NCBI GenBank assembly: GCA_014208095.1
Contig: JACHMT010000001.1
Span: 1,364,001 to 1,428,000, forward strand
Reading direction: 5' to 3'
Source of the DNA: Actinospineispora eucalypti
GTDB lineage: Bacteria > Actinomycetota > Actinomycetes > Mycobacteriales > Pseudonocardiaceae
Length of the DNA: 64,000 nt
The translations under genes were made by a program, and so were the position numbers. The number at the start of each line of letters is the position of its first letter. Positions within the stretch are counted from its first letter, which is position 1. Positions 58,648 through 64,000 of the stretch are shown here, piece by piece. The notes under the pieces are model-generated. The model was not told the DNA's origin. It searched no databases and saw nothing but the letters and a program-made list of their open reading frames with translations.

Positions 58648-59608
58648 GGCGTCCTCCTGGTTGGAATCGGTCTCGATACTGGGCGGGGCTGAGCGCGAGG
58701 TTGCGCAGGAACGCCCGGCGCATCGCCTCGGGCGTGCCGAAACCACAGGCGGCGGCCGTCTCGGCGATGCCGTCGCCGCTGTCCTCCAGCCGGCGGCGGG
58801 CGGCCTCCAGCCGGACCTGGTCCACGTAGCGGCCCGGCGGCATGCCCACCTCGGCGGCGAACGCCCGGGCGAACTGCCGGGGCGAAAGGTGCGCCCGCCG
58901 GGCCAGCGCGGCGACGGAGAGGTCGGCGTCCGGGTGCTCCAGGATCCACTGCTGCACGTCGCGCAGCGGCTCCCGGCGGGCCAGCTGGGTGGCCAGCTGC
59001 GCGCTGAACTGGGCCTGGTTGCCCGGCCGGCGCAGGAAGACCACCAGGTGGCGGGCGATGGTGAGCGCGGCCTCGTGCCCGAGGTCGTCCTCCACCAGGT
59101 CCAGCGCCAGGTCGATGCCGGCGGTGACCCCGGCCGAGGTGGCCAGCCGGCCGTCCCGCACGAAGATCGGTTCGGGTCGCACCGTGACGTCCGGGAACCG
59201 CGCGGCCAGCGTTGCGCAGTACGCCCAGTGCGTCGTCGCGCCGCGCCCGGCCAGCAGGCCCGCCTCGGCCAGCAGGAACGCCCCGGTGCACACGGAGACC
59301 AGGCGCGCCGCGTGCGCGCCGACCGTGCGCACCCAGTCGACCAGTGCCGGGTCCGGCCCGGCGGTGCCGGCGCCGCCGGGCACCAGCAGCAGGTCCGGGG
59401 TGGGCTGTTCCAGCAGGTCGGCATCCGGGGTGATGAGCAGGCCGTTGGACGCGCGCACCGGCCGGCCGCCCAGGCTGGCCGTGCGGATCCGGTACGCGGG
59501 GCCGGCCCGTCGGTGTTCGCACCAGATGTTCGCCCCGCAGAACACCTCCAGCGGCCCGGTCACGTCCAGGCTCTGCACCCCGTCGAACAACACCGCGAGC
59601 ACCCGCAC
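58622..59608 (-). CDS. GlxA family transcriptional regulator (DJ-1 domain plus AraC HTH)
   Basis: A 328-residue regulator: residues ~1-185 form a DJ-1/PfpI-like sensory domain (LLVPGGAGTAG, VSVCTGAFLLAEAGLLAGRGATTHW), ~210-310 an AraC-type double helix-turn-helix (DADLSVAALARRAHLSPRQFARAFAAEVGMPPGRYVDQVRLEAARRRLEDSGDGIAETAAACGFGTPEAMRRAFLRNLALSPAQYRDRF, listed by key part only: LARRAHLSPRQFARAF and AAACGFGTPEAMRRAF). The overlap with the DJ-1 gene suggests it controls that gene. Start GTG 59608, or GTG 59602 with GAGGGG at 6 nt. Confidence 0.92.
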   Translation of the reverse strand: MRVLAVLFDGVQSLDVTGPLEVFCGANIWCEHRRAGPAYRIRTASLGGRPVRASNGLLITPDADLLEQPTPDLLLVPGGAGTAGPDPALVDWVRTVGAHAARLVSVCTGAFLLAEAGLLAGRGATTHWAYCATLAARFPDVTVRPEPIFVRDGRLATSAGVTAGIDLALDLVEDDLGHEAALTIARHLVVFLRRPGNQAQFSAQLATQLARREPLRDVQQWILEHPDADLSVAALARRAHLSPRQFARAFAAEVGMPPGRYVDQVRLEAARRRLEDSGDGIAETAAACGFGTPEAMRRAFLRNLALSPAQYRDRFQPGGRRADRRAVV

Positions 59609-59954
59609 CCCTCAACCCTGCCCCCACCCGCCCGCGTCCACAACGCCACAACCCCCACCTTTCCTGCCATCCCCCCTCCACCTGATTCAGTCACTTCAGC
59701 ACGGTGGTTCGGTGGCTTCAGCACGGTGGTTCAGTGGATTCAGCACGGTGGTTCAGTGGTTTCAGCACGGTGGTTCGGTCACTTCAGTAATGCTGGCCAG
59801 CCGCCTGGGCCGCCCGGAGCGCACCCGGAGTGCACAAAGTGACTGAACCACCCTGCTGAAGTGACTGAATCACCGTGCTGAAGGGACTGAATCAGGTGGG
59901 AGGGGGTGAGGGGGACGGGTCGCGGGGTGGGGCGTTCGCGGATAACGTCTCGGC
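59609..59954. other. 346-bp divergent intergenic region dominated by repeat array 2
   Basis: Apart from the palindromic array at 59680-59898 it contains only short flanks. The right flank carries TAACGT (59943-59948), 6 nt before the ATG of the kinase-like gene at 59955, a likely leaderless promoter. The left flank would hold the promoter of the GlxA-type gene; none is clear. Confidence 0.5.
59680..59898. repeat. Palindromic array of ~22-bp repeats (array 2)
   Basis: Five units run rightward, beginning CACCTGATTCAGTCACTTCAG and continuing with CACGGTGGTTCAGTGGTTTCAG-type units to about 59789. After a 50-bp unique centre, three inverted units follow from about 59837 (AGTGACTGAACCACC, AGTGACTGAATCACC, AGGGACTGAATCAGGTGG). 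Both outer ends read CCTCCACCTGATTCAGT, the same as the left end of array 1 at 16.3 kb. Here the array sits between divergent rather than convergent genes. Confidence 0.85.
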
Positions 59955-61028
59955 ATGGCGAGTGATCGACCGGCCGCGGCGTCGGCCGTGCGCAAGGGCG
60001 ACGAGCTGGACTGGGCGACCATCGGGCGTTGGCTGCGTGGCGAGGTGCCGGAACTGTCCGGCCCGCTGAACGTGCTGCAGTTCCCGCACGGCCGGGCCAA
60101 CCTGACCTACCTGATCGAGATCGGCGGCACCCGGCTGGTGCTGCGCCGGCCGCCGTTCGGGAAGATCGCGCCGGGCGCGCACGACATGGGCCGGGAGTTC
60201 AAGGTGCTGTCCCGGCTGTGGCGGTCCTACGACCGCGCGCCGAGGGCGTACGCGTTCACCGACGACCACTCCATCGCCGGCGCGGACTGCTTCGTCATGG
60301 AGTACCGGGACGGCGCGGTGATCCGGGACGTGCTCCCCGACGAGCTGCGCGGCCAGCCCGACCTGGGCCGGCGGCTGATGTTCGGGGTGGTCGACGCGAT
60401 GGCCGACCTGCACCTGGTGGACCCGGACGAGTGTGACCTCGGCGACCTCGGCCGGCCGGAGGGCTTCGTCGCCCGGCAGGTCTCCGGGTGGGCGCGCCGA
60501 TGGGAGCTGTCCGCCCCCGAGGGCGGCACGGCCGCCGAGGCGATGGCCCAGGTCGGTGAGCGGCTGGCCGCGACGCTGCCGGCCACCCAGTCGGACGGCA
60601 TCGTGCACAACGACCTCAAGATCGATAACTGTCAGTACGACCTCGGCGACCCGGACCGGGTGAAGTCGGTCTTCGACTGGGACATGGCCACCCTGGGCGA
60701 CCCGCTGGTGGACCTCGGCACGCTGCTCAACTACGTGCCGGACGCCAGCGACCCGCCGGAGCTGCAGGGCGCGGTGCGCTACCCGCCGGAGCTCGAGCTG
60801 CCCAGCCGTGACGAGGTGGCCGCTCGCTACGCCGAACGCACCGGCACCGACGTCGGCGGCGTCACCTGGTACCTGGCCTTCGCCAAATGGAAGACCGCCA
60901 CCGTCTACCAGCAGCTGGCCAACCGGGCACTGGCCGGCGACAGCCGCAACGAGCACAACGCCGAGCTGAGCGGTATCGTGCCCGCTCTCGCGCGGGTCGC
61001 CGACGCGTTGCTGGACGAGCTGCCATAA
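59955..61028 (+). CDS. Phosphotransferase family protein (aminoglycoside phosphotransferase/ACAD10-like kinase)
   Basis: A 357-residue APH-fold kinase. Landmarks are FPHGRANLTYLIEIGGTRLVLRRPPFG (nucleotide-binding strands, Lys replaced by Arg in LRRPP as in the ACAD10/11-type branch), CFVMEYRDGAVI (hinge), the Brenner catalytic motif IVHNDLKIDNCQYD at about 215-228 and VFDWDMATLGDPLVDLGTLLNY (metal Asp). This branch is usually linked to acyl-CoA metabolism rather than drug resistance. TAACGT 6 nt before the ATG suggests a leaderless transcript. The metallopeptidase gene follows 8 nt later and is probably co-transcribed. Confidence 0.9.
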   Translation: MASDRPAAASAVRKGDELDWATIGRWLRGEVPELSGPLNVLQFPHGRANLTYLIEIGGTRLVLRRPPFGKIAPGAHDMGREFKVLSRLWRSYDRAPRAYAFTDDHSIAGADCFVMEYRDGAVIRDVLPDELRGQPDLGRRLMFGVVDAMADLHLVDPDECDLGDLGRPEGFVARQVSGWARRWELSAPEGGTAAEAMAQVGERLAATLPATQSDGIVHNDLKIDNCQYDLGDPDRVKSVFDWDMATLGDPLVDLGTLLNYVPDASDPPELQGAVRYPPELELPSRDEVAARYAERTGTDVGGVTWYLAFAKWKTATVYQQLANRALAGDSRNEHNAELSGIVPALARVADALLDELP

Positions 61029-61036
61029 GGGGAAAC

Positions 61037-61852
61037 ATGCAGGTCTACCGGGCGGTGGCGGACCGGGCCAGGGCGCGGGAACTGGCCGCGACCGACTCGC
61101 CGTTCGCCATCGAGGTGCGCTTCCACGGCGGCCTCACGGACCGCCAGCAGGAGGCGTTCACCGCGGCGGCCGACCGCTGGGCCAAGGTCATCGTGGGCGA
61201 CCTGCCGACCGCCGTGGTGGACGGTGAAGAGGTCGACGACGTGCGCATCGACGCCAGCGGCAGCTCGATCGACGGCCCGGCGGGCGTGCTCGGGCAGGCC
61301 GGGCCGACCCAGCTGCGCCCCGCCTCGGCCGGTGCGGCGGCGTACCTGCCGGCGGCCGGCACGATGGAGTTCGACTCGGACGACCTGGCCGAGATGGAAC
61401 GCGTCGGCACGCTGCACGACGTGATCACCCACGAGATGGGGCACGTCCTCGGCTTCGGCACCATCTGGACCCGCAAGCGGTTGATCACCGGTGCCGGCGG
61501 CGACAATCCGGCGTTCAGCGGGGCCGGCGCGGTCGCCGCCTACCGGGAGCTCTCCGGGGACCGGAAGGCCGCCTCGGTGCCGGTGGAGAACACCGGCGGC
61601 CAGGGCACCCGGGACGGCCACTGGCGGGAGTCCACGTTCGGCCTGGAGCTGATGACCGGCTACATCGCCACCCCGGGCAACCCGCTTTCGGCGCTCACCG
61701 TGGCCGGCATGGGCGACCTCGGCTACCAGGTGGACCTGGCCGCCGCTGAGCCCTACACGCTCGCCCCGGCCCCCGAGTCGGCCGAGCGCGCCCTGGAGCT
61801 GCACGCCCGCCTCCGCACCCGCCGCCCCGCCCCCCGGGTGCTCACGGCATAA
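61037..61852 (+). CDS. Leishmanolysin-like zinc metallopeptidase
   Basis: A 271-residue metzincin-type protein. The zinc motif is VITHEMGHVLGFGTIW at about 131-146 (HExxHxxGFG). The N-terminal part (FAIEVRFHGGLTDRQQEAFTAAADRWAKVIVGDLP) resembles the bacterial leishmanolysin-like family, in which a third ligand lies well downstream, here probably His in TRDGHWRESTFGLELMTGY. No signal peptide is visible, so it would act in the cytosol unless exported by another route, which is unusual for this family. AAGGGGAAA precedes the ATG, which lies 8 nt after the kinase-like gene. Confidence 0.82.
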   Translation: MQVYRAVADRARARELAATDSPFAIEVRFHGGLTDRQQEAFTAAADRWAKVIVGDLPTAVVDGEEVDDVRIDASGSSIDGPAGVLGQAGPTQLRPASAGAAAYLPAAGTMEFDSDDLAEMERVGTLHDVITHEMGHVLGFGTIWTRKRLITGAGGDNPAFSGAGAVAAYRELSGDRKAASVPVENTGGQGTRDGHWRESTFGLELMTGYIATPGNPLSALTVAGMGDLGYQVDLAAAEPYTLAPAPESAERALELHARLRTRRPAPRVLTA

Positions 61853-62292
61853 ACCCACCGCACCGTCTCCGCGCCGTTCCCTGGGTAACCGTGACGCCGC
61901 ACCAGGTGTGGGCTGTGCGGCGTCAGGTAGGGCGCGGTGTCGGTTTAAAGATCGTCTTGGACGGCGCGGCTTGGGGTCTGGCGAGGTTTGGGTGCGGCCT
62001 GTTGCGTTTCGGCCGCTACGGACGGTGATCGGCGGCTCTTTCGCTACGCACCGTGATGGCCGGGGTGGCTGTCGAGCGAATCCGCGCCATCCTTGCCCGT
62101 CGAGCGCTGGCCGAGTCCGCTTCGATCACGGAGGAGACCGGACTGTGCCAGCGCTCGATGAAGACGACCGAGCCGGCCGACCACGGTCCGTAACCAAGGC
62201 CCAAGCCGTCAACCAACTACTTGCACCCATAACCAAACGGCGTTGCGACGACCGCCGGGTCGGCTCGGGGTGAGGCGAGGCGGGGAGCGGCG
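61853..62292. other. 440-bp region without a gene; carries copy 2 of the ~250-bp interspersed element
   Basis: Only the repeat element at 61947-62193 is recognisable. Open frames through it have no independent support, and frame conservation with copy 1 breaks before the end. Confidence 0.55.
61947..62193 (+). repeat. ~250-bp interspersed non-coding element, copy 2
   Basis: Homologous to 44759-45008 over its whole length. Shared words in the same order: AAAGATC-GCTTGGACGGCG (with one change), GCGGCCTGTTGCG / GAGGCCCGTTGCG, TTTCGCTACGCACCGTGA, CGTCGAGCGCTGG, GTCCGCTTTCGATCA / GTCCGCTTCGATCA, GACCGGACTG / GCCGGACTG, and CCACGGTCCGTAA / CCACGGACCGTAA. The flanking hairpins and the long inverted repeat of the first locus are not present here. 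Confidence 0.75.
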
Positions 62293-62775
62293 CTACTTGC
62301 GGGGGCGTTTGGGTTCGAAGTGTTCGTGCAGGTTGCTGAGCAGGGTTTCGTAGGTCTTGCGCAGGGCCAGTTTCTCGCGCAGGCGGGCGCGGGTGCCGTC
62401 CGGGCCTTCCCAGTCCAGCTGGACCTGCACCACACAGCGCGTCTCGCCGTTCGGGGTGACGGTCCAGGTGGTGACCAGGGGGCGCTCGGTGTCGCGTTCC
62501 ACCACGCTCAGCTCCCCGGCCTCGACGTGGGCGCGGCAGGCCCAGGTGGGCCGCTTGTGTGCGCCGAACATCCGGTAGAGGAACTTCGGGCGGCGCTCGT
62601 CCACGAGCAGCGTCCAGCCCACCTCGGTCCCGTGCACCTGGTAGTCGGTGAACTCCTCGGTGAGCAGTGCCGGACGCACCTGCTCGTAGTCGAGCAGCGC
62701 GGTGTGCACCTCGGCGGCCGGCTTGTTGACCATGGTGAGCGCGGTGACGCGCAACGGGGTCATGGCGGTAATCAT
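62293..62775 (-). CDS. SRPBCC (START/polyketide cyclase-like) family protein
   Basis: A 160-residue protein with the helix-grip pattern of SRPBCC ligand-binding proteins: TMVNKPAAEVHTALLDYEQVRPALLTEEFTDYQVHG, then alternating strands (TEVGWTLLVDERRPKFLYRMF, LVTTWTVTPNGETRCVVQVQLDWEG) and a long C-terminal helix (ALRKTYETLLSNLHEHF). The ATG at 62775 overlaps the stop of the MFS gene (ATGA) and is preferred for that reason; ATG 62763 is the alternative with GAGGGA 12 nt upstream. Ligand unknown. Confidence 0.83.
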   Translation of the reverse strand: MITAMTPLRVTALTMVNKPAAEVHTALLDYEQVRPALLTEEFTDYQVHGTEVGWTLLVDERRPKFLYRMFGAHKRPTWACRAHVEAGELSVVERDTERPLVTTWTVTPNGETRCVVQVQLDWEGPDGTRARLREKLALRKTYETLLSNLHEHFEPKRPRK

Positions 62776-64000
62776 TCCCTCGGGTGCAACTGCGGGGCGG
62801 CCACCCCGCAGTGGGCGCACTCCGCCAGTCTGAGCTTCGGCGCGGCGGTCGGCGTGGGCGTCGGCTCGGGTGCGGGTGCGGGGCGGGTCAGCAACAGGGC
62901 CATCAGCGAGGCCGCGACCAGCAGCCCCGCGCCGATCAGCATGGCGCCGGTGAAACCGGCGTCGAAGGCGACCGGGTCGGTGTAGTCCGCCCCCATCAGG
63001 CCGACCAGCCCGGGGATGACCGCGACCGCGAGCAGCCCGGCGGACCGGGCCACCGCGTTGTTCACCCCGGACGCGGCGCCCGCGTGGTGGGCGTCGGCGG
63101 AGGCCAGCACGGTCGCGGTGAGCGGCGCCACCGTGGCGGCCAGGCCCAGCCCGAGCAGCACGGTGGCCGGCAGCACCTCGGTCAGGTAGCCGGTCAGATC
63201 ACCCGAGCCCGGCCCGATCCGGGTGGCCAGCAGGAACCCGCCGGCGGCGAGCAGCGGCCCGATCGTCATGAACGGCCGCGCGCCGAACCGGTCGGCCAGC
63301 CCGCCGGCCCGCGCGGAGAGCAGCAGCATCAGCGCGGTGACCGGCAGCATCGCCGTGCCGGCCACCGTGGGGGAGAACCCGGACACCGTCTGCAGCTGCA
63401 GCACCAGCAGGAAGAAGAACACGCCCAGCGCGCCGTAGATGAGTAGCGTGGCCGCGTTGGAAACGCTGAACGAACGGTTCCGGAACATCGACAGCGGCAC
63501 CAGCGGGTGCGGCGAGCGCGCCTCCACGACCAGGAACCCGGCCAGCGCCAGCACCCCGACCACCCCGGAGACCAGCACCGACGGGCGCAGGCCGGATCCG
63601 GCCTCGGTGAGTGCGTAGGTGACCCCGCCCAGGCCGAGCACGCCGAGCACCGCCCCGGGCACGTCGATACCGCCGGTGGCGTCCGGGTCGTGCGACTCCG
63701 GCACGTGCCGCAGCGCGATCACCACGATGGCGGCGGCCACCGGCACGTTCACCCAGAACACCGCCCGCCAGTCCCAGGCCACCAGCGCGCCGCCGACGAA
63801 CGGCCCGACCGCGCCGGCCAGACCGCCCAGCCCGGACCACGCGCCGATCGCCCGCGAGCGGTCCTCCGGGCAGAAGGATGCGGCGATCAGCGCCAGGCTG
63901 CCCGGGGTGAGCAGCGCCCCGCCGATGCCCTGCAGCACCCGCCCGGCGATCAGCAGCGGTGCGTCCGGCGCCAGCCCGCACAGCGCGGAGGCGGCGGCGA
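62772..64000 (-). CDS. MFS transporter, DHA2/EmrB-QacA type (N-terminal part outside window)
   Basis: The C-terminal ~409 residues of a 14-segment drug-efflux type transporter; the frame stays open to the window edge. The first visible residues read SALCGLAPDAPLLIAGRVLQGIGGALLTPGSLALI, the motif C region of DHA2 exporters, so roughly 100 N-terminal residues are missing. RSRAIGAWSGLGGLAGAVGPFVGGALV and WRAVFWVNVPVA follow as expected. The C terminus has a Pro/Thr-rich stretch and a Cys pair (ECAHC). It is the first visible gene of an operon with the SRPBCC gene. Confidence 0.92.
   Translation of the reverse strand, partial: AAASALCGLAPDAPLLIAGRVLQGIGGALLTPGSLALIAASFCPEDRSRAIGAWSGLGGLAGAVGPFVGGALVAWDWRAVFWVNVPVAAAIVVIALRHVPESHDPDATGGIDVPGAVLGVLGLGGVTYALTEAGSGLRPSVLVSGVVGVLALAGFLVVEARSPHPLVPLSMFRNRSFSVSNAATLLIYGALGVFFFLLVLQLQTVSGFSPTVAGTAMLPVTALMLLLSARAGGLADRFGARPFMTIGPLLAAGGFLLATRIGPGSGDLTGYLTEVLPATVLLGLGLAATVAPLTATVLASADAHHAGAASGVNNAVARSAGLLAVAVIPGLVGLMGADYTDPVAFDAGFTGAMLIGAGLLVAASLMALLLTRPAPAPEPTPTPTAAPKLRLAECAHCGVAAPQLHPRE

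Noticed and set aside
59680..59898. CRISPR array or coding sequence with HGGSV-type peptide repeats
   Set aside because: Opposed ~22-bp units with no spacers; the open frames through it exist only because the unit length is close to a multiple of three and they lack start signals.
59955..61028. Aminoglycoside resistance gene
   Set aside because: The APH-fold motifs are those of the ACAD10/11-like phosphotransferase branch, and no resistance context is present.
61908..62273. 121-codon open frame over repeat copy 2
   Set aside because: Its frame agrees with copy 1 only in part (FATHRDGR, SSAG) and diverges before the shared end, so a conserved protein is not supported.

Overview
This window looks like chromosomal DNA from a high-GC actinomycete, most probably a member of the Pseudonocardiales (Amycolatopsis or a relative). 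The assignment rests on very high GC, many GTG starts, ATGA/GTGA stop-start overlaps, leaderless promoters, a fused actinobacterial Kgd-type 2-oxoglutarate dehydrogenase, nickel superoxide dismutase, F420-type LLM oxidoreductase, DUF222/13E12 HNH protein, and the small actinobacterial SCO5389-like and DUF6104-like proteins. It is inference from gene content. No rRNA, tRNA, phage, intact insertion sequence or CRISPR array was seen.

Layout. 1-7,350: the 3' part of a divergent rho, htpG, a P1/DmpA-type peptidase with its TetR regulator, a divergent APC permease, and a cyclase-family hydrolase. 7,356-12,873: an SCO5389-like gene, then a tightly coupled four-gene operon (SbnB-like reductase, type III PLP decarboxylase, SbnA-like synthase, MATE exporter). 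That gene set fits a small diaminopropionate- or ethylenediamine-type metallophore of the EDDS kind and is one of the two best system candidates here. 12,950-16,309: sodN/sodX, a lipoprotein, an RmlC-like epimerase and malic enzyme. 16,310-23,238: an inverted repeat array, then an M20 peptidase with a complete peptide ABC importer. 23,239-32,755: a PAS-GGDEF-EAL protein with a long repetitive tail, an HNH/DUF222 protein, and an OpuC-like osmolyte importer.

32,815-42,294 is the least characterised stretch. It holds two paralogous small membrane proteins with twin Cx4C motifs coupled to a beta-helix lipoprotein, a TenA-like protein, two WXG100-sized helical proteins coupled to a soluble EccC/FtsK-like ATPase and a fourth small protein (the second system candidate), a DUF6104-like gene, and a LysM protein coupled to an I36-type cell-surface protein.

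42,279-64,000: HxlR/MFS/FMN-binding genes, an 800-bp non-coding repeat region, kgd, a single-chain ABC exporter, a cysteine-free HesB-like protein, an ABC-2 exporter, a cysteine dioxygenase-rhodanese operon behind a 26-codon leader peptide with tandem Cys codons (a probable cysteine-sensing attenuator), an LLM oxidoreductase, a DJ-1/GlxA pair, a second repeat array, an APH-type kinase, a leishmanolysin-like metallopeptidase, a second copy of the non-coding repeat, an SRPBCC protein and the C-terminal part of a DHA2-type MFS transporter.

Two interspersed non-coding repeat families each occur twice: palindromic ~22-bp arrays at 16.3 kb and 59.7 kb, and a ~250-bp element at 44.8 kb and 62.0 kb. 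At least six genes have a TAnnnT hexamer 6-7 nt before their start codon, which suggests leaderless transcription.
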